From Ailanthus altissimus (taxonomy: Eukaryota > Streptophyta > Magnoliopsida > Sapindales > Simaroubaceae), in contig OX327690.1 in the NCBI GenBank assembly GCA_946807835.1, forward strand, positions 18,386,501 to 18,450,500: 64,000 nucleotides of DNA, read 5' to 3'. The notes beneath the pieces were generated by a model that saw nothing but the letters and a program-made list of their open reading frames with translations, did not search any database and was not told where the DNA came from. Shown one piece after another: positions 12,332 through 23,990 of this stretch (the stretch's first letter is position 1; each line of letters opens with the position of its first letter). The position numbers and the translations under genes are program-made.

Positions 12332-15149
12332 TCGTATTGACAAGACGGATCAACATATAATATTATCTCATAATATTATATAATTTAATCTGATTAAGAG
12401 AAATTTTGAAGTTTAATATATCTCATCTGATGAGGAGGTAATTCTCAATTAATAAATATTTCTATATCAACATAATTAGCCCTCACCAGTAGGGTTTCCA
12501 TTGTGACTCTTAATACAGAAAATTGATCCCGATTTATAATGCAGACCGATAACTCTTATCAATGCATCTCATAAACCTCACACATACAAAATTAATTTTA
12601 AAGCATTGTTCAAAAATACTGTAGCACATGAACAGTACAATTACTGTTAATTAGCTACTATTTAAGTGAACAGTACAAGCGCTGTGGTGAAGACAAGCAG
12701 CGCTGCAGCACTAGGAGGTCGAACCCCCAGTGCTGTGGTGTTCATAGTAGATCGTTGCAACGCTGAGAGGTCATACCCCTAGCGCTGCGGTGCCCTTACA
12801 TTAGCGCTTCGGTGCTGGAAGATTGAAACCCCCAGCACCGCAGCGCTGACCCATCAGCACTAGGGCACAAATTCCAGAACCTTCAGCGCCCTAGCGCTGG
12901 CAAGATAGGTCTTCAGCGCTGCAGCGCTGGGTGGTCGAATCCCCAGCGCTGCAGCGCCTAGTGTACTCCTTTTAGCATACCCATTTCAACACTTGAAACG
13001 GGCCATTTACACTGGGTATTTTCATTCCATCCACTCAAACAACACCCAAATAACACAAAACCGGCTCTAATACCACAACAATTTGTAGGGAATTTATTGT
13101 GTACAGGTGTATGCATGTAGTAGTGTGTTAATTAAAAATACGCATCTAATACATATTTTAAGCGTAGTGAAATTATAAAAATATACAATTAACACATTAA
13201 TCATAAATTAATCAAATTAATATATAAATAATAAAATTGATAAGTTACTAGTACGTATAACATTTTACACGTATTCTTCCGTAATCCGCTTGGAGTTGTA
13301 CTAGATGTCAGTTCTAGTTATTAACTTGGTGGGCTTGATAATCTAGAATAGTAATTCTTTAATCCAATGTAGAATTAACACTTAATCCCAATTATTGTTG
13401 GTTTTAAAGCTTGCTCTTATCTCTCATGGTGAAGAAGATGAAATAAAAGCAATAATTGCTTCTCCTAATTTCAAGAGCATGAAACACAAATGGTAAAGGA
13501 AATAACCCTTTTATTTCTTCTCTTTTTGTTTCAATTAATTTCTCTCTCTCTCTTTTCCGTTTACAAAATCACACATATATATCTCTTAGCAATTAAAAAA
13601 ATATTAAAATAATATAATATAAAAAAATCATGCATTGTTGGCAAATAAAAATAATAAATAAATAAAATAATAATATTATATATATAATGCATGACAACTA
13701 TCATGCATTATATATATTATATTATTATAAATAAAATATTATAAAATAATATATTATATAAGAGATATTTAATTATTTAACATTTAAATAATCAAAGTGT
13801 GAAATGGTCATTTTACTCTTTATGAATAGTTACCAAGTATACCCCGTAGCGGGTCCCACCAAATTTCATATTTGGGTAAACTCAACCGAGGGTCCAAAAT
13901 GCGTCACGTGTCACTTTACAATTAGTAAATAATATTTATTGACTAATTGTTGCATTGAACACTTAAATACTGACACGCACATATTTTATGGTTACGTTGG
14001 ATATTATTGGATTAAATAATTTAATTCAGTACTCTGTCCCAGTACACAACGAGTACACTCCATATCGCAGAACTCCCTAAGTCCACGCCCGATTCGTCAA
14101 ATGGAACTATTTCATAAGTCCGTGAGCCATGCCCCACGCATATGTCACGAATATTACAAATCGACGCGTTGAACCATACAAGTTGAGGTTACAACACAAA
14201 CGTATAGTCCTTCTATCATATATATCTTGGATGTACGGGGATATAGATCCACACCGTCAAATCCCCATATGCTCATCCATAAACTTATCTCTATAATAGT
14301 ATCTCAATTGAATAATATGAGTAAAACTCTTTGCCATATTGTTTAACCCATGGAAACACCTTTCTGGGGTTAACTGCTTATGGCCATAAGACTTTTCTGA
14401 GATACTATTTTGGAGCATCTAGATATATTACTCCCTATGAGAACTGATGGATCCCATATCTACACGCACCGGACTCCAAGAGCATCAGACCATACCCAGT
14501 AGTCAGACCATGAAAGGTCTCTGACATGCGTAGAACCAAAGCATGGTGGATCACTCACAAGCCCACCGTGGTGCTCAGGTCAGAGGACCACGTATACTAC
14601 TCAACTCGAGAGGACCTTCTATTGACGGCAGTATAGGATGTCTATTGGGGTCCTCATGAGTCTGTTCAGTACTCGGTCCTAACTGAATACCTGTATGCCT
14701 ATACAATCTCTAAGATCCTGATCAGTTAGAAACAACTAACTATACCCTATAGATATAGACATACACTAATCTATATAAATTAATATGATCTATTAACACA
14801 CCTGCGTTAGTAAAATTAGATCAGGAACTATGTATTTAAGAACATGTTTACATAATGACACATCCTAGCAACCTATTTCAACTCTTGCAACTATATTATT
14901 ATTAGCATATTCTGAGGTCTTTGTCCCGTTACAGACAATGTTCCAACTCTTGAAATATTTGCTAACTTTTAGCACCATTGTAAACTCCTTTAAACCGTAT
15001 CTGAACTCCTTCAGATATAACAAAGTTTGTAGCGTAACAAGCATTAAACCATATAATTAAAAGGTAATTAGCAATATAATAAAAAATACTCTGTATAGAT
15101 ATCAAATATTCATACAAAACTGGGATGGCACGTAGGCACAACCCTAACA
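12332..15149 (-). mobile_element. Truncated Copia-type element: 5' LTR, primer site and leader only
   Basis: The LTR (13084-15149, TGTAGGG...CCTAACA) belongs to the same family as 17511-19683, 20520-21252, 44859-47341 and 57837-60090. Adjacent is a primer site (13061-13075; on - TGGTATTAGAGCCGG, initiator-Met type). Further left is a leader that matches the leader of the Copia copy at 51120-52115 (cgtattgacaagacggatca against cgtattgataagaaagatca; tataatattatctcataata in both). Sequence stops abruptly near 12332 with no coding domains, so the rest of the element was lost. Confidence 0.8.
12690..12965. repeat. GC-rich imperfect tandem array (CAGCGCTGCAGCGCTG-type units)
   Basis: About five degenerate units of roughly 50-55 bp. 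Each joins a self-complementary core such as AGCGCTGCAGCGCTG with a spacer such as GGTCGAATCCCC. Spacer copies lie near 12718, 12769, 12820 and 12931. GC content is far above the surrounding DNA. It lies in the 5' leader of the truncated Copia copy. Confidence 0.8.
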
Positions 15150-16343
15150 TGATGCATGATCATAAGGTAACAACTATGAGTTCCATCTAGGATAGACTTA
15201 TACCTAGGTGGAATGTATTATATAATTTAGACTTAATCTTAATAAATTACATTCTGATTTAATTACTATAGACATATAGGTGATTATTAGAATGTAATAT
15301 AGTCACTTGACCATCAACAGAGGCTTGTTATAAGATTAGTGTCTAAGCCAACAATTAGTATTAAGAGATTAACTAAGAGGTTAATAAATTCAATGAAATA
15401 CTAGGGGATGAGTCAAAACCCTAGATTATCTTTATTTGTGAATTCTACCCTTTATTTTTGTTTAGTTTAATTGATAGAGTTATATTAGTTAATTAAATTT
15501 TGATTTTATGAATAAAAGTTAAGTAGGAACAATTTTAGTATTTGATTTATAGAATTAGATTGTATAGTCCCTATAGGATCGATATCTGAACTTAAAATTA
15601 TATATTACTTGATACGATAGCGTGCGCTTATGCTTAGCTACTTTAGCATCAATCATTTAGCTTATCACGAAACTAAGAGTATCAAGCCAACCTATGAATA
15701 ACAACAAGAACAAAAACATAATAATAAGGAAAGGTAAGAAAAATTATTCAAGAAGACGCCTTGATGTGCTTCTTTCTCCTCCTTGAATTAAATCTTCAAT
15801 CTTAAACTTGAATAATAATTTGTTTAGCTTTGATCTCTTAATTTTGTATGTGAATTATTTCTGTGTTTTGTCCCTTAAAAGAGTGTTTTATAAGTATGAG
15901 AAACACTAGGGGCAAGTGCTTCGAATCCAAGTTTAATTAGGAGTAAAAAGGGCTTTTTTCTTTCTTTATATGTCACATTGACCCGCGGTGGTAGGAGCTT
16001 AGCATCGCGGTGCTGGGGGCTTGGTGCTACAGCATCAATACTTGCAATACACGATCTTTACTTGGCTAGCCAAGGGCTGTGGGGCTGAACAATATGCACT
16101 GTGGCGTTGGCTTTTCTACCATGGGCACTGCAGTGCCCAGGCCTAGATCCTAGTGGTTGCGTGTTTTGAGCACATCTCGCTCGTTTTACATCCAATTCGC
16201 CTCTCGTTTGTTTTCATTCATCACATTTTCCCTTATGCACTTATTCATAATCAAAAATACAATTCAATAGTCAAATATTCATGATTTGAAGTAAAATATG
16301 AAAGTTTATTACTAAAAGCACTAGTGCATGTATGCCCCTATCA

Positions 16344-16685
16344 ACCATCAATTGGATTAAATAGTCCCAGAGAATTTGAAAAATATGGACATCCAGCCTT
16401 CAATAGCACGTCATCAAGTAACAGGCATCAGAAGAATTGGATTACATCTTAAATGGAGGAACCATTGAAGATTATTTGTAGTCATTGTAAACAATATAGA
16501 CATAATCAACAGATATGTCGAAACCCTATTGCTTTACATAGCAGGTAATATATGTTTATTTATAAAACTAGAAAATTGATGTTTAATTTTTAACTACACT
16601 ATAATGCAAAGCTAATATTTTGTGTTTCAAACAGGTATAAGATGGAGAAAACAACTTGGATCTCGATGCACAATTCTGTATAAAG
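16344..16685 (+). pseudogene. MuDR transposase C-terminal tail (zinc knuckle), displaced by an insertion
   Basis: Directly after the end of the gypsy LTR the reading continues PSIGLNSPREFEKYGHPAF and then CSHCKQYRHNQQICRNP at about 16470-16530. The latter is a CCHC-type knuckle (C-x2-C-x4-H-x4-C) that follows the SWIM finger in intact MULE transposases. Together with 2905-5224 this shows one gene cut in two by about 11.1 kb. A GT-bounded break after LHSR (near 16546) and a possible last exon near 16634 suggest an intron near the C-terminus. Confidence 0.8.
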
Positions 16686-17510
16686 ATTTTATTATATAAA
16701 GGGTTATTATATACATTTTTTTAATTATGCTACTTTGCATTAAAATGTTGAATTTTGTAACTTTTGTAATGTATTTATTTTGTAATGTACTTATAGTTTT
16801 TATTATGCATTTTAATTATTGATGATATATGTATTTTTTTTATTTAATATTGATGTTGATAATTTTCAGTTATGGATAGGTTATAGAAATATATGTATAG
16901 GTGTCAAAATTATAAGTTACAAGTGTGAGATATCTGAAATTTTAACGAAATTTTGACAAAATCTTCATTATTATATGAACGTTCCCAAACCTACATATTG
17001 GAAAAACATACTTCTATACTATTATATATCATCTTTGCACATATTCACCCAACATACAGACATCAAAATAATTATATGACACAAATGCATATATAAAAAA
17101 TATATTACACATCTATAAAATAGTGTTTGTAGTGATCCATAAATCAATGACCATCTTTTGTCTATAAAAAGCACCGATCTTAGGGAAGAAATTAAATGGT
17201 CAACCTAATATAAGATACTTAATAAACATACTGTGCCATAATCCTTAATTTTGACCACCTGTTGAGGTACGTTATCCTAAAAATGAATGACTGACCAAGA
17301 TGACACATCTACATTCTGTTCTTCTGTTAAACTATAAAATTCACATCTATAAAGATAAAATAGCATGGAAACACTCAAAGGTTCCATAAATTTTTCAATG
17401 GCTGAATCAGAGTGCTTATTCACGCTAGAATCATACAGTGTAATTCTTATCTGAACAAGGTCGACCTCTGTTGTAAACCAATGTTCTTGATTGATATTCA
17501 ACGGAATATA

Positions 17511-19683
17511 TGTTGGGAGTTGTACATTCATGGGTGTTTGCATGTGGGTTTTGTGTTTAATCACAATTTATACATATCTCATATATATAACGAAGCAGCG
17601 GAAGCTTAAAGTATTGCAGTAAACACAATCACAATATATTAATCAGAAACGAGATTGAGAAATAACCCTTGAAGCCTTTGGTTGGAGATTGTTGAAGTCC
17701 ACCAAAATGTTGTCTTTGATCAATTCTAGTAATCAACAATGGTGGGTTTGATTATCTAGAATGACAGCTTTTGATCCAGCACTTGTTTAACTACTTAAAC
17801 TTGTGTTCTTGATTTTTTTCTTTTGATTAACACTTAATCAATTAATCAAAAACCTATTTTGCTAAATTAGTTTTAAGCCTTAAAAGAAAATAATGAATTC
17901 AACTCTTGAATCCATTAATTAGAAGACAATTTCTCTTTTCTCTCTTTGTAAAATGGCTGACCTAATTTTGCAAAATCAATTTAACAAAAACCTTTTGAAT
18001 TTAATTTACATTTGTTTTATTTATACAAATGAATTTAATTTCATTTCATAACACTTAATTTCACTTAATTTCAATTTGAATTTAATCTAACCTAATCATA
18101 GTTAACTCTTAACTTTAGTTAGGTTAAACTAACATTAAAATATTCTAACTATAGTTAACTCTTAACTCTAGTTAATTAAAAGAATATTTAATTATTTTAA
18201 TCATAGTTAACTAATTTAACCATGGTTAGGTTAACTTTTACTTAACCATTAAGTATAGTTAATCTAACTTAACTAAATGGTTAACTCTTAACCTTAGTTA
18301 AACTTAATTCATTTATTCAACAATTAAATAAATAAATATTTATTTGAATTATTTAACGATTAAATAATTATCAAGTGAAATTACAATTATGTCCTTACTC
18401 GGTTACCAAGTTAACCTAAAGTGGGTCCCACCATCTGACCATATACTTTAGTTAACGTAACCTTAGTAAATTGCTGGATTTTACTGTATTAAACTATTTA
18501 ATACGGTACGCTGCCCAAGTGCTCAAAGAGTACATTTCATATTGGGACTCCCTAGGTCCACGCCCGATTCGTCAAATGAAACTATTTCACAAGTCTGTGA
18601 ACGATGCCCCACGCACACGTTACGGATATTACAAATCAGCGCGTCAGACCATACATGTTGAGGTTACTCCATATTCGTATAATCCTTCCGTCATTATATC
18701 CAGGATGAACGGGATATAGATCATTACCGTCAAATCCCGATAATTTCATCCATCACTTTATTATCTTCAGATTCGTATCTTTATGAACAATTTACGCAAA
18801 CACTTTTGCTATAATGTTCGAACCTGGAGGAAACTCCTTTCCCAGGTTAATTGCTTACGGCCATAAGACTTTACAAGATACAATCTCGAAGTTTGGATAT
18901 ACAACCCATCTATGTGAGCTGGCGGATCCCATATCTACGCACACCGAACTCCATGAGCATCGGACCATACCCAGCGACACGTAGCGGTCAAACCATGAAA
19001 GGTCTCTGACATACGTGGAACCAAAGTATGATGGATCTCCCACAAGTTCACCGTGGCGCTCAGGTCGAAGGACCACAAATACTACTCAACTCGAGAGGAC
19101 CTTCCTTTGACGGTTTCATAGGATATCTATTGGGGTCCTCTTGAGTCTGTTCAGTATCCAGTCCTAACTGAATACCTGTATGTCTATATGAACTTCAACC
19201 AAGCTCATGGTTAACTAAGAATAACCATTTGTACAATACAGCTATAGACATACACTAATCTATGTGCTTCACCGATAGACCCTCATTGGTAAACGTAGAT
19301 CAGGAACTCTTTATTTTGAGAAGATACTTCCATAACGACATTTCTTAGTCTCTATTGCAACTCTTTGCAATTTTGTCATTACTAGTAGATTCTCAGGTCT
19401 TTGTTACATTATAAATTAGGTTCTAACTTTTTAGATCCCGCTGGGTATTATAACTTGCTAACACTTAGCATTTATAACTATCAGCTTTGCTAACTCTTAG
19501 CCATGGTTTAAACTTCTTTAAACCAGATATGAACTCATTCAGATCATATCATTTTTATAATGTTACAAGCTTAATTACCATTTAATAAAAGTTATCAGCG
19601 ATTTAATAAAATATGCATTGTATAAATATTACAAACTAAATATTCATACAAACTGGGATGGCGCGTAAGCACATACCCTAACA
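17511..19683 (-). mobile_element. Solo Copia-family LTR inside the Ulp1-like gene
   Basis: 2173 bp beginning TGTTGGGAGTTG and ending CATACCCTAACA, flanked by a perfect 5-bp target duplication ATATA (17506-17510 and 19684-19688). The centre (18500-19200) carries the conserved core found in all LTRs of this family in the window. No internal region remains, so it arose by LTR-LTR recombination. Open frames inside it (18471-18719, 18855-19076) follow the conserved core, not a protein family. Confidence 0.9.
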
Positions 19684-20519
19684 ATATATACCTGTAAAAT
19701 TATTGTTGTATTATTTTGAACTTATTATATATAATAACAATAAAAAGTTATTACTGTACTTCTTCTTATTTATTGACCAACATTCGTGTTTTAGCAACAA
19801 GTAATTCAGTCTTTGTTCTTTGTGTATATGCCAACAACATCTGATCCATTCAACGTCAGAGCTTGAACTGACTTGGAGGACATTTACCATATTTGTCTAA
19901 TATACTATTAAAGAAAACTATATATGACATTAAACTCATTAATAGTTAGCCAACGATATTATATTGTAATGTACACAATAGAAGGTAAAAAAAAATCACA
20001 TAAAAATATGCATCTATAGTTGTGCATTCCTATGAGTACATGTTGAGAAATGTTCTTTGTCATGTATGCAAAATCTTTAGGTACTCATTTTTATACTATA
20101 AAATCATGATAGAATGTATATAGGTTTTGATACTGTTAAAAAACTCACAATAAAAATATAAAATTCAAAAGTTCTACTATATCATCAAGCCAGTGAAATA
20201 ATAGCTTGTTAAACAATATATTGTTAGCATCGACCCCATGTAAACAACATGTTGTATTGGGTCTTTTTTATTTCCAATCCATAATTTTCCTAAGTTTTGC
20301 TTCATGAATAGGAATTAGTTGCCCGTTTATGTCAACTGCAGTTTCTACTTTCAATTCCACAAGTTTTGTTTTTTTACAGGCTTTCAAAACGAATTGGTAT
20401 AAGGATTGCTTTAAGCTTGTGCCTTCCTATACTAGCACTCATACCTGCTCATCCTTTGAGCTAACGCAACAGATATAAGTTATACACTTGTAGGGCTCTC
20501 AGCTACATGTTGTATTTGT

Positions 20520-21252
20520 TGTCGATGATTTAATATACGTGGGTGTATGCATGTGTTATTGTGTCTATTGCCTAAAATACGTATCATATACGAATTTAAT
20601 ACGGCGGAAGCATAAAATCATGCAATAAACACAACATAAATATATTAATCACATTAATATATTAGTAAGGTTTAGAACTCACCTCAACGTGTAACGTTAT
20701 ACACGTATTTCCTCGAAGTCTGCATGGAGACCAACTCGCGGGCAGTTCTAGTCACCAACTCAGTGGGCTTGGTGAGTTAGAACAGCAGCCCTATATACAG
20801 CATAGGATTAACTCTTAATCCCCAAAATGACTGGGTGTATGTTTTTATCATTTTTTCCAAAAAGATAAGAAATGGAGAATGAAGCAATCATAATTGCTTC
20901 CATGGCACCATAGAGAAAAATAAAACAATTTTATTTTTCCCTTTTTTTTTCTTCCTTTTTATTTCGACCATTTCTTCTTTTCTTCTCTTCTTCTTTTCTT
21001 CTCCATTTCTTTTTTCTTTCTTTTGGTCAAATTCTTCAACACACATTAAATCACAAAATTCACAAATTTCTCATTATATATATATAATAAAATAATAATA
21101 TTAAATTAATAACAATAAAATATATTATAATGGGTAACAACTATATGTCCTCATATAATATAATAATATTATATATTAAAATAATATATAATATAATAAT
21201 ATAAAATAATGAGATATTTTGATTATTTAACAATTAAATAATTAAAGTATGA
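20520..21252 (-). mobile_element. Truncated LTR of the same Copia family
   Basis: It starts TGTCGATGATTT and matches the first about 730 bp of the LTR at 13084. Shared blocks: gggtgtatgcatgtg; the cggcggaagcataaa-like block; gcatggagaccaactcg; agtgggcttggtgagtta; then an AT-rich stretch. It breaks off near 21252, before the conserved core, and is followed directly by a SINE-like segment. Confidence 0.8.
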
Positions 21253-21540
21253 TACCAGTCTGATGGATACCACCTTTTTACTCGAAAGGCACTAGAGGAT
21301 GGAGATCCCAGGTTCGAGGGAGAGGCTCGTGCATGAGTGGAGTTGTGTTGGGTGCGCCAACACTTGACTGGTGAGGACCAGTGGGGGATAGGAATCCCAG
21401 TGCTGGTTGGACTAAAGGGTTGATGGGCCCCAGTATAGCCCTACAGTATTTCTATTGGCATGGGCTAATGTTGAGACTTACTCGTATGAATATAAGCCTG
21501 AAAGTCAGCGGGGTATAAATTCGGTGCTTTAAAACAAAAA
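21253..21540 (+). mobile_element. SINE-like segment
   Basis: About 290 bp, GC-richer than its flanks, with gatcccaggttcgagggag at 21306-21324, close to a pol III B box (GGTTCGANNCC). A possible A-box-like tract (ctgatggataccacc) lies 25-50 bp upstream, and an A-rich end (gctttaaaacaaaaacaac) occurs near 21525-21545. I found no target duplication. The call rests on the B-box match and size only. Confidence 0.35.
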
Positions 21541-23399
21541 CAACACTAATTAATGTATTGACTTGTTAACTTTGTACCCAATAAAATTTAGATTCAAATC
21601 ATACCATTGTCTGACCTGTATTCTCAGAGATTTTAGATTACTTCAAGTGTTACATCATGAGAGATATCTGAAGCAAGATGTTTTTTTTGTCTTTGTTCAT
21701 CCTACTAAATAGCTATGCTTGAAGCTTTGAGCTAAGTATATTAATCTTTGTGGAAAGCTCTGAGCTAGCCTTATCAATCCTATAAAATAATTCAGTTCAA
21801 ACTATAAATAAATAATTATAATCAATCTTCATAATGTAACATTCATCAATAGTATATAATAATGAATTTAAGAAAAAAGATTAAATTATTATACCGTTGC
21901 TTCAGTCACTGGTGAGGCTTGAAATTCATACCCACGTTGAACATCCATATCAACTTGACGATCGGTGAATTGGATATTTAAAATCTCAACTTTCTTCAAC
22001 TTTAGAGTACCTCTTTATTTTCCCATTGGAATACGTAATTTTGTCATCATACGAAAATCTGCATTCTTCTCATGTTTATAGGGCACCAACTTCTTATGTA
22101 CTTTCAAAACCTACACAAAATTTTAGATTTATTAATTATTAATAAGAAAAACAACAAATTTATAGAAAAATTATATATATTTTTTATTGTATGTAAACAT
22201 ACCTCAACATTGTTGAAGAGAACATTTTTGACATCTTTGTATAATATGAAGCCTGCACTTGACCAATTTGAAAGACGAGAAAAATGGTCACCATCCTTAC
22301 AAGCAAACACCGAGCCACATCTTGTAATCACCTCGTAGATCTACAATTGAGATAATAATAAAAAAGAATAATCTCAAATAAATAACAACACTATTTTTTT
22401 TATCTTCTTTAATGTAAAATAAAAATAACAATTTTTTCTTGCATCTCAATATAATAATGAATCGAAAAGAAAAGAATTACTCACCAAAACTGTCTGACCA
22501 AATACGTATAGATTGTATGCTTTCCTCTCCGAAGCGCCTCCTTTTCTGACTTTCATTAACTTTTTAATTACCGTTGGCTTAAGCTATGGTGGAGCATAGT
22601 CTATGCATCATGCCTTAAATGTAGCATTAAACTCATCCAAATCATCTATCAGACAAAGCACAAAATATAGGATGGCTCTACAAGGATCACGTGGCATCAA
22701 CAATTTATGAAATAAATAAAATAGACACATTTTTACTATTTCTATACAATCGTCAAACGTAATGATGTTGAACCACAGATTTAAATCCTTGTAGGTCAAC
22801 TCATTTATATTCCTAAAGTATTTATGCCACAGTTTATCATCCATCTCCTTTAATGAGAGATAATTCCCCATCCTTAAACCAGTAATCAAATAAAACTTTA
22901 GACTGGAGAATCTAATACACTTATTGCCTATATAGAACCATAATTATTGATGTAAATTTTTAGTATGTACTCGTCTTAATAAAACCTTATGTACTAATAT
23001 ACCTGATAATGTAATACATTCAAAAGATGTCAAAAATATGTGGTCATAAATAATTAGATATGACTTGAAGTCAATTTGATTTTTATTCTATCAATAGCTC
23101 ACAGCTTCGAGTAAGTAGCTATAGTCGATCAATAGAATTCGTTTTTTGTAATTATATATTCCTTCAAGACATTCTCTTTCCTAGAAAAAAAAACAATTAT
23201 TAGTATATAACCAATTACATAATTCAAATAATTACTAAAATTTAAAAACAATTATTATTTAAAAAAAATTAACTAAGAAAAATAATATAACAATGATAAA
23301 AAAAATTAAAAGAATGACTAAAATTAAATAATTTAGGCATAATTTTAATATTTTTAATTAAAAATTGAATAAATTAAATATAAAAATTAGAAAAATTGG

Positions 23400-23940
23400 C
23401 CACATGGCAGCACTAGCATGTGCGTGAAGGCTAACATGCATGTGTTAATAGCTATGTGCACACGTCAGTGGGCTACTTAGCCCACGGCGCGTGAGGAACA
23501 ATTCCAGCTTGTGATGCACACACCGCGCGTGCATCACGTGCTAGACTATAAAAATGTGGGGAATCTATCATTTTTGATCATTTTTAGGCCTTTTTTGAGC
23601 ACCTATACCCATTTTAAACCTATTTTACACTTTATTAATACTAAACTTAAATATTTTAACAATTACAATACAAAAATAAATTTAAAATAAAAACTAACTA
23701 ATTTTTTGCTCATTTCAATATTTCCAACTTCGTGATTAGTTTACTTCAAATCTTCAAAATATGATGATTTTGTTGTTGATCTATAAACTTTTGTTAATAA
23801 ATCTCGTAGATTTGCAAAATAGCCATGTGAGGTTTTGATTTCAAGGAGGGAAAATTGTTTTTCTGAACGGTGAGGATAAGAGTGGAATATTTTTTTATTT
23901 TGGTGAATAAAGATATACTATTTTGACTTGGGCCAAAATA
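23400..23940 (-). repeat. Right terminal inverted repeat of the MULE (diverged)
   Basis: Partner of the left repeat at 1965-2700, with the same landmarks in inverted order. Its inner part (23400-23545) is a GC-rich island with many CACGTG/GCGCGTG words inside very AT-rich DNA, mirroring 2541-2690 at the other end. Confidence 0.55.
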
Positions 23941-23990
23941 CTAGAGGCGACAAATTTGTAGTCATGTGGGGGAAAATCTCTTCTAAAATT

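Larger units (their letters stand above)
11811..15655 (+). mobile_element. Solo LTR of a related gypsy family, inserted in reverse orientation, with its own nested insertion
   Basis: The element begins TGATAAAGGTTAATT, ends AGCATCAATCA and is flanked by a perfect 5-bp target duplication TTTAG (11806-11810 and 15656-15660). Its right portion (15150-15655) is the reverse complement of blocks in the surrounding LTR family (gcttagctactttagcatca against tgctatagtagctaagc). A truncated Copia copy (about 12332-15149) lies within it and replaces roughly 300 bp of its middle. Confidence 0.8.
5225..16343 (-). mobile_element. Ty3/gypsy-type LTR element with gag and protease only (non-autonomous), carrying nested insertions
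   Basis: Two related LTRs (5225-6519 and 10924-16343, the latter inflated by insertions) flank about 4.4 kb. The primer-binding site lies next to the right LTR and the polypurine tract next to the left one, so the element reads on -. Gag (about 10650-9640) and aspartic protease (8990-8500) are recognisable and related to Athila/Tat-type gag proteins. From the protease to the left LTR (8470-6536) there is no reverse transcriptase, RNase H or integrase. This matches non-autonomous gag-bearing LTR elements of the TR-GAG kind. It inserted into the MULE transposase. No target duplication remains because about 45 bp of the outer end of the left LTR are missing. Confidence 0.8.
10924..16343 (-). repeat. 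5' LTR of the gag-protease element, split by a 3.8-kb insertion
   Basis: LTR sequence runs 10924-11810 and resumes at 15656-16343; between them lies an inverted solo LTR. It is preserved at both borders: tgaataatgc at the internal side, ccctatca at the outer side next to the MULE reading frame. The left part also contains a 161-bp duplication. The right part has a GC-rich patch (15975-16145) with words such as gcggtgctggggg and gggcactgcagtgccc. Confidence 0.8.
17277..22900 (-). pseudogene. DUF1985 / Ulp1-like cysteine protease gene of the MULE, broken
   Basis: Intact relatives carry an N-terminal DUF1985 and a C-terminal C48 (Ulp1/SENP-type) peptidase. Reading on - from the right: DUF1985 at 22889-22608 (FFLITGL-type start reading MITGLRMGNYLS, later LIDDLDEFNATF), then 22570-22490 (NLYVFGQTVL) and 22331-22200 (RLSNWSSAGFILYKDVKNV). 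A spliced middle part is unclear. The peptidase piece is at 17510-17277 (YIPLNINQEHWFTTEVDL, then IRITLYDSS), with the catalytic-type His-Trp and the downstream Asp region visible. The Cys part was not found. It is interrupted by a solo LTR at 17511-19683, which is why the frame upstream of YIPLNI is not protease, and by an LTR fragment at 20520. Confidence 0.75.
1915..23990 (+). mobile_element. Large Mutator-like element (MULE) with transposase and Ulp1-type gene, full of nested insertions
   Basis: A DNA transposon remnant of about 22 kb, of which roughly 14 kb is later insertions. On + it carries a MuDR transposase (2905-5224, resuming at 16344-16685). On - it carries a DUF1985/Ulp1-protease gene (22900 down to 17277). 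The two converge and are flanked by long, diverged inverted repeats. MULEs carrying Ulp1-like proteases are an established plant type (Kaonashi elements of Arabidopsis, CUMULE of melon). All coding parts are broken, so the element cannot move on its own. Exact ends are not resolved; I place them near 1915-1970 and 23930-23990 from where inverted similarity fades. No 9-10 bp target duplication could be confirmed. Confidence 0.75.

Noticed and set aside
12718..12945. tRNA genes suggested by GGTCGAATCCCC words
   Set aside because: No cloverleaf, A box or acceptor stem around them; they recur as part of a tandem array.
17511..17564. N-terminal extension of the Ulp1 frame
   Set aside because: These codons belong to the inserted solo LTR (starts at 17511), not to the protease.
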